Positions 34,901 through 47,329 of a stretch of DNA of 64,000 bases are shown piece after piece. The stretch's first letter is position 1, and every line of letters starts with the position of its first letter. This stretch comes from Dendrobium chrysotoxum (taxonomy: Eukaryota; Streptophyta; Magnoliopsida; Asparagales; Orchidaceae). The DNA lies in the NCBI GenBank assembly GCA_019925795.1, contig CM034300.1:75991021-76055020 (forward strand), given 5' to 3'. The position numbers were made by a program, and so were the translations under genes. The notes under the pieces were generated by a model. That model was not told where the DNA came from, did not search any database, and saw only the letters and a list, made by a program, of their open reading frames with translations.

Positions 34901-37900
34901 ATAATCAATTAATGCATGTGATGCAATGGGAGGCATATACTATAGTATTTGGTCATAAGTGATTGTATTTTTTTGTATTATATCATGCTAATTATTATTG
35001 GTTGAAATATCATTTGTCATTTAGGATTAGCTTAATTTTTAAAAATTTATTTCAAGAGTAGCTTTATCATTTTAAATGTGGCTTATTATTATAAAAAGTA
35101 TCAAAGATCATGTAATTCAGATAGTTTATGATGGAACAAAGGAAACAATTTTTTCTGGCATCCCCTCTAGGAGCACGTTTCCTCCCTTGTTTCTAGCCCG
35201 AGGCTCCTCTTCCTCTTTCTCTCTATGCTTTCCCTCTCTTTTTGGGACATTCATTCATCTCTTCTTCTTTTTAACTCCTCCCTGCTTTTTCATCTCCACC
35301 CGATTCTGCTGTACTCAATAATCAAAATATCAAAAGCTCACCAAGATCTTCGCTACCGCTTCCCCACTCGTCATCATAATGATTGGCTAATACTCAACGC
35401 GTTAATATCCTTGTTTTGGTGACATTTTTTATCATCTAAATTGTAGTAAGGTTCACACTATACCTTAACTCTTTTTTTTTCACTTCAACTGCAATATTTA
35501 AAATACATATTGACTTTCTCTTCATCTTTCTTGCAGAAAACCTTTGCAGAGTATACAGCAAGAACTGCATTTGAACGCCCATTGACTAGCGGTGTAGCAT
35601 ATGCTTTAAAAGTTTTACATTCTGAGAGAGAACAATTTGAAAAGGAACATGGATGGAGCATAAAGAAAATGGAAACTGAGGATCAGTCTCCTGTTAAAGA
35701 TGATTACGCTCCTGAGAAACTTGACCCTTCACCTGCTCAAGAGGAATATGCACCTGTCATCTTCACTCAAGAAACGGTATCACACATTGTGTCAGTTGAT
35801 ATGATGTCTGGGAAGGTAAGCTTAGGCTTATATAAAGGTTTTTTTCAATTATGTTACCAAAATAGAATAACATATTGCATACAATAGTCATGAAATTTTA
35901 TAATTCTAAATCTTATTTTATTTCCCCTTTCGCCAGGAAGATCATGACAATATATTAAGAGCCAGGGCATCGGGCAAGGGCGTTCTAACGTCTCCATTTA
36001 AGCTTCTTAAATCAAATAAACTTGGGGTGGTTCTCACATTTGCTGTATATAAAAATGACCTTCCCCCTGCTTCTACGGCTCAAGAGCGTATTGATGCTAC
36101 CGTAGGGTTAGTTGTTGTTGTGCCTTTTCTTAATTAGTTCATATATTTAGACTTCATTTAGGACGGCTTTCTTACTGTTTTTTAAAGCAGTTTTTTAATA
36201 CAAAAATTTTAATTTTTGTATTAAAAAGTTGTTTTAAAAAGCAATAAGAAAGTCATCCCAAACGAAGCCTTAGTTTTAGTAATTCTAATATTTCTTGTAT
36301 TGAATTTGTCAGGTATCTTGGTGCTTCATTTGATATTGCTTCTTTGGTAGAGAGACTTCTTCAGCAGCTTGCAAGCAAGCAAACTATCATCGTTAATGTA
36401 TATGACACCACTAACTCATCCGCTTCTATAAAGATGTATGGTCCAGATGATGTTTCTGGTAGAGATGATGTGCATATTAGTTATGTTGATTTTGGCGATC
36501 CGACAAGAAGACATGCGATGCATTGCAGGTAGGCATTAATTACCATGTTGCCGCTATGTTGAAAAGCATGGAAGTTGAAATTTCCTTATTTGGAACCTTT
36601 ATAATCTGTTCAGATTCAAGCATGAACCTCCACCTCCATGGTCAGCTATAACAACATCATTAGGTGTTGCTGTGATTGTTTTGCTCGTTGGGCACATATT
36701 TAATGCTGCCATTAATCGCATTGAGAAGGTAGAAGATGATTATCGCGAAATGAAAGAGCTGAAAGTTCGGGCAGAAGCTGCCGATGTGGCAAAATCACAG
36801 GTGATATTTTGTTCTTGCTATGAAAATATCGCAAAGGGAAAATGAGTTTACAAAACTCTCTTTTACATCTTCTTCGCCAAGTAAACAACATATTTTCTGC
36901 TAGAATATTTAAGGGATCTTGCTTTTTATTCGTCATTTCACTTTTAACTGGCGTGATCACTGTCATCATTCATGTCCTAGTACTAATATTTTTTATTTAT
37001 TTCTTGTAGTTTTTGGCGACTGTTTCACACGAAATTAGAACTCCAATGAATGGTGTCTTAGGTCTGTTGCTTCATTTTGATGTTTTTTTTGTGTGCTTTG
37101 TTTGTATTACTTAAAATTCATGTAAGGATGATCAAGTTTTGGTTCAATTTCAGGTATGTTGCAGATGCTTCTGGACACAGATCTTGATTCAACACAGCAG
37201 GATTTTGCTATGACTGCTCAGGCGAGTGGGAAGGCCTTAATTTCCTTAATAAATGAGGTTCTTGATCAGGCTAAGATAGAATCTGGTAGGCTTGAGCTTG
37301 AGGCTGTACCCTTTGATGTTCGCGCTGTTTTGGATAATGTTTTGTCTCTATTTTCTGACAAATCGCAAGCCAAAGGCATCGAGGTAAACCTGATGTGCTC
37401 AGTTTTGAATTTGCTGATCTCTATTGCCATCCCATTTTGATGATATTTAATATAAGGTTTTATTTCTCTCTTTTATTTTTGTCTCTGTAGCTGGCAGTTT
37501 ACATTTCCAATCAGGTGCCAGAAGTTCTTATAGGAGACCCTTGGCGTTTCAGACAAGTTATTACAAATCTTGTTGGGAATTCTGTGAAGGTTTGCTATTT
37601 GTTTTTCTTGCTTCATGTTATTTGTTAGTTTGTCCTTTTGCTATAACATTATGGTATTACCTTATTTATTATGAAATTTATAATGATATTTTGTTTTTAT
37701 AATGTTTAAGCATTGAGCTTATGCATGAATTTCACCAAAGTTCCTTATATCTTTGCATGAGCTGTACAATATTTCATTATGGCATGGAATTCAAACTAGT
37801 CTCCGTTTGGTTTGAAGGAATTGAAAGAGAGGAAATGAAGAGGGAATGGAGATTAAAATGATAGAATAGTGTAGAAATTAGTTCTCATCCACTTATTTGG

Positions 37901-40900
37901 ATGGAGATTGAAATGATCATTTTTTTGTTTGGATTGAATGAGAATTTTTTGACTCTTAACAGTGCTCAATGGAGAAAAAGGATTCATATAGCCGACCCAA
38001 TATAGTTGGATAAAGGCTTGATGTTGTTGTTGTTGTTGATTGAAGGAATAACTAATAAATTGAAGAAATTGAGTACAACCTGATGTTTTTAAAACTTTAA
38101 TTTTACTTCAGATTTGTTGGGTTTAAGCAAAGATGTAATAATCATCATTAGCCTTATCCCAATATGTGGGTATGTGTCCTCCCTTTTTTTATTCGTTCCT
38201 ACTGAGTGTTGTTTGAGGAGTTAAGCTTATACTTCGCAAATTATTTTGTACAACTTTTATTCATATATTCTTAGGTTTTTCCCCCATTTGTCTAATGTGC
38301 ATATTTTCTACTCTTAATTGTATATGTTCAAATCAATCAAGTCTACTTTTGATTATCTTATCTTTAATAAATGTCAATCCAACCATTCCTTCATTTATCC
38401 AAAGTTTTTCTTGAAGGGACATGGAAGCCCTTGCTCTCTCCTTGGAAAATAGTAAGCATTCCACATGACCTTTTACTCTTTGGCTAGTCCTTAGATTTTG
38501 TTTTGAAAAAGAAGGTTCTAGTTCAAAATATAGTATAGCCCAATTTGTGTTGTTTAGCCACTTGAATGATATCGTCCTATTTCCAACATGATTGTTATGC
38601 AACTTATGTTGACCTTCTGAACCTAGTAGTGCGCTTCATCGGGCACAAAAGTTCTACAGGAGGATTCATGCTTTGCAAAATGTTTTAAAATGACGTAAAG
38701 GCTCACTTGTAAACTATATATATGATATGATACAAATAATGCCATATGCACATTTCTAACTCTTACACGATTTTTTACAATTTCGTTACTGAAAATTGTT
38801 TGTTTATATTTGCAGTTTACAGAAGAAGGGCATATCTTTGTTTCAGTTCATCTAATTGAGGAAATGAAGAGGAGTTGTGATGTTGACAACCATGTGTGTA
38901 GGAAAGGGCATGATCTAGTTGACAATGGCATGGATCTTTTGCATGATACATTAAGCGGTTTTCATGTGGTAGACAGGTGCAAAAGTTGGGAGAATTTCAG
39001 AATGTTCGAGTCCAATACTGAAGCTACTGATGTAATTAACATACTGATTACAGTTGAGGACACTGGTGTTGGAATTCCTCTAGATGCTCAGAATCATATT
39101 TTTATGCCTTTCATGCAGGCTGACAGTTCTACTTCCCGGATGTACGGTGGGACAGGCATTGGATTGAGCATAAGTAAATGCTTGGTGGATCTAATGGGTG
39201 GGGAAATAGGGTTTGTAAGTGAACCAGGTGTTGGAAGTTCATTTTCATTCACTGCTGTGTTCAGGGAAGGGTGGAAGAATTCCGTTGATATGAAAAGGCA
39301 GCAATCAGAAATAACTGTGTCGGATTTCCGAGGAATGACAGGACTGGTTGTTGATGGGAGGAGCATCCGTGCTGATGTTACAAAGTATCACTTGCAGAGA
39401 TTAGGAATAGAAGTGGAAGTTGCCACAAATCCAGAATCTGCACTCTCCAAGATATTGGATGCTTGCAGCCCAAGGTGAGATTTCTTTGGTCATTGTGCAT
39501 AGGGGTGTTAAAAAACTATATGTTTGTGAATATCTTATATTGGCTCGATAGCTATCATATTCGGTTTGTTTGTTTAGCCAAAGAGCTTAGCTTTAACAAG
39601 ATATTTTCAGCTTTTTTGCTAAACGAGATGAACATAAGCAACAGCAAGCTCGCTTATATTTGGCTTGATAAAAGTTCAGTGTGTGTACATTTACATAATA
39701 ATAATTATACAAATGAGTATGTTATGCACAATTTTACTTAAAAAATTTGAATGTACCATAAAATTATGTATTATGAAAGACAAAAATCTTTTTTTATACA
39801 ATCACCACCATCAATTAAGATTTTGATGCAGTTAATGGTAATTGATTTGCTTGTTGCTTGTGTTTCATGTGTGTTTCTCTTGATAATAATTGAGCTAAAA
39901 ATAAACCAAAATTTTCATCTCATTAAAAAATTTGAGCTCGTTTGTATTCGGCTTAATAGTTAGCGAACTGAATTAACAATACCCTGGCTCGGTCAAGTTC
40001 AGCTTGTTTGCATCCTTAAGTGCACACCGCCGTTTAGTTTGTTATGCCATCATTTTCTTTTCTTTTATCGATATTCATGGACATTTAAGAAGCTGATTTG
40101 CAAGATTTTCTGTTAATATGAATTTTTTTCTATGGTATATTAAATGACTTGTTAAATTTACATTATTGATGAATCACTAATCATTTTCCCGAACCCTTTA
40201 TGCCAAATCCAGTGGGACTGGACATGTTGACATTGTACTGGTTGACAAGGATGCCTGGGGTGAGGGATCTGGTCTGGCATTCACTCGTCCAATTATTGAG
40301 CTCAAGCAAAATGGTAGACTGAGGCCTCAGGAAAATATCCCAAAGATGCTTCTGTTGTCTACCTCCCTAAGCCCTTCTGAGGTGGATATTATAAAATCGG
40401 CGGGATATGTTGATAGCATCATAAAGCCTCTTCGCGTAAGCATGATGACTGCTTGCCTTCAGAGAGCCTTGGGAGTAGGTGATAGGAGGCATCAAGAAGC
40501 AGGGCAACCACCGACGCTAAAAAGCTTACTAAGCGGGAAGCAAATCTTGGTTGTCGACGACAATTTAGTTAATCTCAAGGTTGCTGCTGGTGCTTTAAAG
40601 AAATATGGAGCTGTTGTTAAATGTGCAGACAGCGGCAAGGCTGCCATTGAGTTACTTCAGCCTCCTCACAAGTTTGATGCTTGCTTTATGGATGTTCAGA
40701 TGCCTGAAATGGATGGGTAATTTCAAGTCTAATCTCTTTATTTATGATAACAATAAATTTTGTGTGTTAATAGTTACATGTTTCTCCTTGTTGCACCATC
40801 ATTTACATTTCTATATATATGATGAACTATGGTATATAATTCTTACTCTTGGGATACATGTACTGAAGTGTGATATAAGCTTCATACTACACAGCATTAC

Positions 40901-41640
40901 AACTAGTTGGACTGCTGCTTTAGATGACTTCTGTGTCCTTGTGCCTGGATCCCCAAATAGTTAAGATAAGACTAATGATGATTGATGGTGATGATGATGT
41001 TCTTGTCATCATCATCCCCCCTGGCAACAGAAAATTTTTATTTATATTTGTTGTAGCATGTGATAGACAGCATAAAATTTATTGAATAATCATGGTATAA
41101 ATTTTTGATTTTTTTTAATATGTCAGACTTGTTCTTAATGATTAAAAATTGCCATTAATTCAGCTTCTTTTAGCTTTACAATTTTAAAATTTAAAGCAAT
41201 AGCAACAAATACCTGCCATCTATGTTGCATGTGTAAATGGAGTAAGATGTTCTGATCCTATCATAGAAACTATAATGTTAGGCAGAAGGAATTTATGTGT
41301 TGCTTTTCTAAGCATTTAATTCATTTTGGATTTTTTTGATAGCTTTTAACTGTTTAAACACTGATTTTTCAGATTTGAAGCCACAAGACGAATCCGAGAC
41401 ATGGAGCAAAAAGTCAATAAGCTCATCAAGTCTAGAGAAGCATCGGTGGAAATGTATGGTAATGTTGCACATTGGCATATACCCATACTGGCAATGACAG
41501 CTGATGTTTTCCAGGCAAATCATGATGAGTGTGTAAGGTATGGCATGGATGGTTATGTGTCGAAGCCATTTGAAGTAGAGCAGCTTTATTCTGCTGTAGC
41601 TCAGTTCTTTGAGTCTGATGCAGCAGTTGTAGTTTCATGA
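28961..41640 (+). CDS. HK2: Cytokinin receptor hybrid histidine kinase, exons 2-12 (intact)
   Basis: Exons: 28961-29410, 35537-35815, 35937-36106, 36313-36528, 36614-36800, 37010-37061, 37154-37383, 37491-37589, 38816-39474, 40213-40716, 41373-41640, all GT-AG and phase-consistent. With exon 1 (5436-5810) they give 3489 nt, 1162 residues, close to the 1176 of Arabidopsis AHK2. Membrane helices lie at about 149-169, 201-219 and 509-528. Between the last two is the CHASE cytokinin-binding domain (FERPLTSGVAYA at 287-298). HisKA has the phospho-acceptor His566 in FLATVSHEIRTPMNG. The ATPase has the N box near 679-683, DTGVGI at 768 and GTGIGLS at 798-804. A receiver-like segment follows, then a receiver with Asp1021/1022, phospho-acceptor Asp1066 (FMDVQMPEMDG) and Lys1138. 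By family, it senses cytokinin at the ER/plasma membrane and passes phosphate to HPt proteins. AHK2 orthology rests on the extra N-terminal membrane module. Confidence 0.93.
29645..29977 (+). repeat. 5' LTR of gypsy element (copy 2)
   Basis: TG...CA repeat paired with 34511-34842 and preceded by GTTTA. Confidence 0.95.
30009..34513 (+). pseudogene. Gag-Pol polyprotein of the gypsy element, heavily broken (copy 2)
   Basis: Same domain order as copy 1 but with more lesions. There is a one-base loss near 30086, a CAG-to-TAG stop at about 30263, a one-base loss near 30643, a 5-base GCGAG duplication near 31131 that disrupts the zinc knuckle, and a one-base loss near 32232. A 39-base deletion follows the RT (about 32770), then a CAG-to-TAG stop at 32966, a one-base loss near 33535, a CGA-to-TGA stop at 33817 beside the integrase catalytic Asp, and small insertions near 34210 and 34395. 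Where copy 1 has breaks (16319, 18280), this copy is in frame. Protease (LIDSG), RT (YFDDILVYS) and RNase H blocks remain readable. It cannot encode a full polyprotein as assembled. Confidence 0.9.
34511..34842 (+). repeat. 3' LTR of gypsy element (copy 2)
   Basis: Partner of 29645-29977, followed by GTTTA at 34843-34847. As in copy 1, the first bases TGA close the polyprotein frame. Confidence 0.95.
36150..36269. mobile_element. Tourist-like MITE in kinase intron 4 (copy 2)
   Basis: Duplicate of 22151-22270 with one visible base change (ACTGTTTTTTAAAG for ACTGCTTTTTAAAG). TTA flanks on both sides. Confidence 0.75.
39501..40020. mobile_element. hAT-like MITE in kinase intron 10 (copy 2)
   Basis: Duplicate of the element at 25508-26027. 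It separates exon 10 from exon 11 in the intact gene copy. GCTCG/GAGCTNG-rich interior, no coding content. Confidence 0.5.
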
Positions 41641-43010
41641 GACCAGGCATTTAATGGTTCCTGAGACAAGGATTTTTCCGTATGTGTGAATACTTAACTG
41701 ATGCAGATGTCAAAGGAGCTGAACCAAGCACAGCTCGGATGGACTTCACTACTATTCCATGCCGCAATCTTTTAACCTTCTAAATTATTCTCAGATGCTG
41801 TCTGGTAATTTCCTTTTCCAAATATACTTTCATCAAACATGAATTTTACTTGTGTTTTAAGTTCTTGAAGGTAAAGATAGAACATTACTCCCCCAACTCT
41901 TAGTTCATTGGTATCAATTGAGGATAACTTTAGCAATTTCATATAGGTAAAGAGATTATCTCCTCTTAAACTACTTAGAAGTTGACTTCGATCAACAATA
42001 ACCCCAACATAGTCAGCATCAAATTGTGGAAAAATGTATTAGTATAGAAATTATTGAGTTTTGCTTTCAAATATATGCTTAAATTTCTGAGATGAAACCT
42101 AAGTTGAACTACTAGTCCATCCTTAGCCAACTCTCTAAAAAGTGTTTTCAGAGCAATTATTTTGGTTGAGATCAAATTGTTTCATGCACTTTGCAACCCA
42201 TTGCTTCCATCATAATCGACCAAGCTTTAAAAGCGTGAGTAATTCTCACACAAGCCTGATGTAATTGAGTGAGCTATTGGTGCATGAGTTTTAATTGCAT
42301 TGAAAAGCTTCCATTTGAGTGGATACTCATGTGAGGGAGAGATTGTTAATATGAAAGTGAGTAGAATAATCCCATCAAATAGACGAAATTTCATTATAAA
42401 AATGTGATCCTCACCTAAAGATAGATAAACAATTTTCACTCAAACATCAAAAAAATTTTTAGTTTAATAATTTTTTGTACTAAAAAATATTTGAAGGTGA
42501 AAGCTGTTCCAAAGAAACCTTAAGCTTGATGTTGAAAAATGATTTGATCATCGGTATGTCAGGCCCAACTTTAATTTTAATGATCGAAGCTGACAATTAT
42601 TGAGAGGCTTTTAAAGACCTTGCTTCTCTTATTTATCCTCATTGGATCATGCAAACCATTGAATGAATTGAAAAAGCAAAGCTACAACATTTTCAAACCC
42701 AACTATTTGTGGCTCTTCCTTTCTTATGGCTTATCTTCACATCAAAATTGCTTGACATGCAGAAATTCCTTGTGATGCTATCAATAATTCCTGACTACAA
42801 TTTTATTTTCAGGAGTAATCTGGATTATTTGCGGCAGATTCCATACTGACTCTACTAATATTCTTATAGCACTGCTCCTAAGAAGTAACAGCTTTTTCAG
42901 CCCTCTGTGGCAATATTCATGTAGAATACCAAAGTGATTGAAGTTTGATAATTTGCTCGAAGTCGATACAGCTTCAAATTTTCCCTATACAGAAGTGTTA
43001 TTTGTTGTGA

Positions 43011-43053
<43 letters not shown>

Positions 43054-43699
43054 GTAGATAGAGTATATATGAATTTGTTTTAACTAACCTTAGGAATAGT
43101 GGGTTTGCAATTGGTTTTCTTTCCATGCAATATGGAGACATGAGAGCCCTTGACCATGGCTGCTCTTCTCTGCTAGGTTGTATTTCTCTTCTTCTTCTTT
43201 TATGTATGTAATAAATATTATTTATTTTGTTGTCATTGTGGGCATAAAGCAGAATATTTTGTTTTTTTTTTAAGGAATGTACATCAATTAGTTTATGCAT
43301 TCTCATGCAAGTTTCTTTGTAATTGTCATTGCATCAAATTAAGGCTTAGTTTGGGGCAGCTTTCTTACTGCTTTCTAAATCTTGGGGCAGCTTTCTTACT
43401 GAAAACAGATTTAGAAAGTGTGCCCCTTGTCCCCACAAAGTCTAACTAAAAGCATTATAGTTTGTTATGTCTTTTTGGTTATTTTTCAGAAAATCTGAGA
43501 GCTATAATATCTCTATCATATTCTCTCAGGAATGATGATGCCTTCTTGTTTCAGCTTCTTGTAATCAAAATTTAAAAAATAAATATTTTATATCTGATTT
43601 GAGTTATCTATTATTTTGTAGCAAAATAAATATGATAGTATTTATTTTCTTTACATAAAATATTTTATCTACTGTGAATTGGTCTAATTACAATTTATT
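41641..43699. other. Kinase 3' flank and intergenic DNA
   Basis: The first few hundred bases should include the kinase 3' untranslated region; no polyadenylation signal is decisive by eye. A weak MITE-like palindromic stretch (TACTAAAAAATATTTGAAGG) lies near 42470-42530, and a decayed Tourist-like copy with a repeated CAGCTTTCTTACTG lies at about 43343-43435. A (GA)n run is at 43015-43050. No gene is seen. Confidence 0.5.
43015..43050. repeat. (GA)n microsatellite
   Basis: About 18 uninterrupted GA units. They give a spurious Ser-Leu repeat in a minus-strand frame. Confidence 0.95.
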
Positions 43700-43965
43700 T
43701 GCAACGTTGCGGCGTTGTATGCGCACACCTCAAGCACCGACATCCTAATCTTGTGGCGCCAACTTTTTTGTTTGGTAGTGTCGTGGCGTTGAACTACAAT
43801 GCTGTGACGTTGTGCTCTCTTAGGTCCTCACCCCCAAACACTCGAGTAGGAGAGCGTACCCCCTGTGATCCTCTAGTGAGCTCCTTATCGATATCAATCG
43901 ATGAAATTAAGGTCTAGTCAATAGTGCAATCCAATTGATCAACACAATCTTCACTAAAACTGACA
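43700..43965 (+). mobile_element. Fragment of the solo-LTR family (3' part)
   Basis: Contains GCGTTG, GTGCTCTC, GATGAAATTAAGGT, CAATCCAATTGATCAACACA and ends ACTAAAACTGACA. It aligns with the 3' halves of the solo LTRs ending at 56902 and 60959. The left half is missing. Confidence 0.55.
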
Positions 43966-46027
43966 TTGCCTAGACGTAAATATTTCATCTAGTTAATGAA
44001 ATAGGCCATGCTCTAAAAAAAAAAAGTCGTCAGCTCAGTAGGTGAAGTTGGCTTTCGTCTTTGACTTGCATAATTATACTTAGTGGATAGTCATCATCAT
44101 TAGCTTATGGCACATACTTTCCAAATTTCTTAATATGATATAATTGTATAATTAATACTTAACACTTAATTAATATGTTTAACATAATTTGGCAAATTCA
44201 ATATATAATGTATTAAACATACAAATCCAAATAATTAAACAATACTTAAAGCCATATAAAACAAATTGAAAGAATATAATGAAAAGTTAGGATCACTTTA
44301 CTTTACCAAACCTTATATGTGATCAAAGATCATATGATAAATACATTAAGTACTTGATTATAGAAATAAAATAATAATACAAAATTTCTAATTCTAAGAA
44401 ATAATAAAAATTAGAAAATGAATCTCATTAAATAGCCAAAATTTTAAAATGATTTTTTATAAGTTTACAATAAATTCTACATAATTCTAATCAAATTTAT
44501 TGAATTAGAAAAACTCCTACACCAAGTTATAAATATAGAGTCTTTGTGACCTTCACTTAATCTTCAAGTCTCAAACCATTAGCACGACTTGCAACTCAAC
44601 AATTCTCTTATTTGGTTAGTGAATCACTTCATTTTAAAAATAAATCTTACTTGACACATCCTTTAATAGGCTTGTATATTAAAAAGTGTGATAGAGTTCT
44701 AAAAACAAGAATCCTATAAGAAGCGTATTTAATGAAGTACATTAACTATCAAAATTTTGATATTCCCACAAACTCAATGGATGTTCATAAACTTTGCTGA
44801 TGTTTTGCACGGGGATCGGTGATAATGACATTTAATATTCTTAGAGAATTTATCGAGAGAGCGTCCAAGAGGACATGTGGCCTTTATGAAAAGATTTGGA
44901 CTTCTCTTGAGAAAGGTGTTTCTAAGAGGCATTATGAATTGACGGGCTATTGAGATCGCTCCCGAGGGATGATAAGATGTGAGGAACAATTTGATTGAGC
45001 AATGGTCAAATCTGTGATGATGACTATACCAACAAGTATGAAGGGGATCATATTAGGAATCTTAATATTTGTTGTAGGATTATGGGGAGCTTGAGAGGGT
45101 TGAAATACTCTTTTTGAGATGTAAGAGTAGAGATAGGATGGGGAAAGTATTAGAATGAGGATTATTAAGAGGGGATTCAGAGAGTGCAAAGGATAGCTTT
45201 TTTTTTTAGAAGGTTTGTTAGGGTTTTAGAATAAATTATATTACATAAAGTATTACAAGAGAGAATATAGGTTTAAGGGTTTATGCGGGAGGACAGTTCA
45301 CTGTTAAGAGTGTAATTTTTATGAGGGTGGGGTGGAAGTTGGATGTTAATTGAAGTCAAGGGTTGATAGCATCTCTCTTGTTTTCATCTCCTACTTTTAT
45401 TTCTAATTTCTTTAGGGTTGTGGATATTGAAATGTTTAGGTGATGCGAGATTGTGTATTGAGTAGGAGAGGTGAATATAGATTTGCCAAGCCGTATAAGA
45501 GTCTAAAACTAATAGGATATTAATTTTTCTTACAATCTTAAATAACATTTTAAGGTTTCAGAATATCATGAAACTTGATCGAGAAGGGGGTGGAAGTCAA
45601 ATTATCCTTGATGGACTTGGTTAATTGATTGTTCTTGAAGAATAAATGATTTGCCTACACAAATCACAAATCATCCATCCATGCATTATTAGAACCTTCC
45701 TTTCAAGAGAACTTAAACATTAAAATCCTCTCATTCATGATAAGAAGATTGATGTCACCTTTGAACCTTTAAACTTCCTCATCACATCTTAGAGAGCCCA
45801 ATAATTCTGACGCTTATCTATCAAGTATCCAATCATGACAAATTCTTAATCCTTGAAATTATCCTACTTCTCCACAATCGAGAATATGATTAAAATAAAA
45901 ACAACTAGAATATAACTAGACAGAAAGTGAAAAATCAAATCAAGTTGAGCTCAACAAAGAGAAGATGTGTAAAAACGTAGGGAGATGTGACAATGAATTA
46001 GCTACAAATATAAATATAGGGGCGAAC
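43966..46027. other. Unassigned intergenic DNA
   Basis: AT-rich to 44760, then a G-rich block at 44790-45420 with several short frames on both strands. None shows a domain I recognise. No transposon ends are supported. Confidence 0.45.
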
Positions 46028-46035
46028 GTTATTGA

Positions 46036-46468
46036 TAGGGGTGTCAATAAAGAACCCACTTGCCAATTCAACTAAAAAAAATTGAGTTCGGGTTTATCTA
46101 TTTAATAAACGAGTTGGGTTCGAGTTGTGCATTCCGATCTATTTATTAAAGGGGTCTGCTCAGGTTGAGCCGCCAACCCCATATTTTGACCCGTTAATGA
46201 TCCTTTCAATATTTTTTTCTTATTTTTTTATTTGTTGGTATAATCTTTTTATTTTTAATGAATTAACCTAAAATCTATAGTTAAAAAGTTAATATATTTT
46301 TTTAATTAAAAGGGGTTGTTGGGTTGGGTTCTAGTTGCTAGTGGGTCGAGTTCGGGTTCAAAACATTGACTTTTATTAAACAAGTCGTGTTCCAATTGAT
46401 CGAACTAGGGTCGGGTCAGTTTGGGGCCAGGCCCGAATTCGAGCTGTTGACCCATTTTGATACCCCTA
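46036..46468. mobile_element. hAT-type MITE with inverted TAGGGGT ends
   Basis: Left end TAGGGGTGTCAATAAAGA; right end in reverse TTAGGGGTATCAAAATGG. The flanks GTTATTGA (46028-46035) and ATCATTGA (46469-46476) agree at six of eight bases, as expected for an aged 8-bp duplication. The interior is rich in GGGTTCGGGTT-type words, like a typical plant hAT MITE. Confidence 0.65.
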
Positions 46469-46711
46469 ATCATTGACCAAAACTAAGAAAATGCAAATAT
46501 ATATGACTCAAAAACACATATTCACCATAGAACAAGAAGTTAAAAATTAAATTTCATGTTGAATAGATTATCAAAAACTCCTAAAAAAAAGTTAAAAATA
46601 TATAGAAAATTATTTCTTCAAAACTATAAATTCAAATAATGTATTATAAAATTTATCTTACCATTCAAAATACAAAAAAAAAAGTTCAAAACAAATACAC
46701 TGTGAGATTTA

Positions 46712-46941
46712 GGCTTCGTTTGGTTATTTGGTACTTTTGTAAAAGGTAGTTTTAAGAAACATCGGTTCAGAAAAATGAGTTTTCTAACGGAGAAGCATAT
46801 ATAAAAAGCTTTTTCAAAACAGCAGAAAAATGAAAAAAATGGAGTTATTGGGAACGAGATTTGACAAACCAAACGTAAAGAAAAATAAATTTTACTGATT
46901 TAAAAAAAATAAGCACCAAAAACGCCCAATCAAACTAGGCC
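46712..46941. mobile_element. Tourist-like MITE, 230 bp
   Basis: Starts GGCTTCGTTTGGTTATTTG after TTA (46709-46711) and ends CAATCAAACTAGGCC before TTA (46942-46944). It abuts the next element, sharing that TTA. Confidence 0.65.
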
Positions 46942-46944
46942 TTA

Positions 46945-47047
46945 GGTTTCGTTTAGGATAATTTTTTGCCACTATTTTTTCGCCATTTCAAGAAATTTTT
47001 GTACTAAAAAGTTACTTTAAATTAAGAAAATTGTCCCAAACGAAACC
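46945..47047. mobile_element. Tourist-like MITE, 103 bp
   Basis: Starts GGTTTCGTTTAGGATAA and ends TTGTCCCAAACGAAACC, an inverted pair, with TTA on each side (46942-46944, 47048-47050). Confidence 0.7.
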
Positions 47048-47133
47048 TTAATTTATTTGTTAAGAACTTTGATCGTTAATCAAGAGGTCTTGAATTTGAA
47101 GCTCAAGCATAAGATATATGTTAGTTTAACTTA

Positions 47134-47254
47134 GGCTTTATTTAGGATAATTTTCTTGCTGTTTCTTAAAATAACTTTTTAGTATAAATATTTTAATTTT
47201 TGTATTAAAAATTATTTTTAAGAAGCAGTAAGAAAATTATTTTCAAAAAAACTT
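47134..47254. mobile_element. Tourist-like MITE, decayed right end
   Basis: Starts GGCTTTATTTAGGATAA after TTA (47131-47133). The two arms GCTGTTTCTTAAAATAACTT and AAAATTATTTTTAAGAAGC pair in reverse. The right terminus is degenerate but is followed by TTA at 47255-47257. Confidence 0.55.
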
Positions 47255-47329
47255 TTAATTAGCTCAATATTATATATATATATATGAAAAAGAAAGAAAA
47301 AAGAAGACGAACGTTCATGTTTTCTCTGG

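Larger units (their letters stand above)
26619..40110. repeat. Duplicated segment, copy 2 (contig start)
   Basis: Collinear with 12572-26118, at an offset of 14048 at the start and 13992 at the end. It starts at the first base after the gap and continues past 40110 into unique sequence with the last two kinase exons. Kinase exons here are intact, while the gypsy polyprotein has more breaks than in copy 1. Confidence 0.95.

Noticed and set aside
14913..41640. Two tandem cytokinin receptor genes
   Set aside because: Only one exon 1 and one set of exons 11-12 exist, and the repeated part meets both contig ends at a 500-N gap. A single gene with an assembly artefact explains this better.
43700..43917. 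72-residue + strand frame
   Set aside because: It is within a fragment of the solo-LTR family.
44774..45189. Possible organelle-derived insertion, from the G-rich block and hydrophobic reverse frames
   Set aside because: I could not match it to any plastid or mitochondrial gene; no claim is made.
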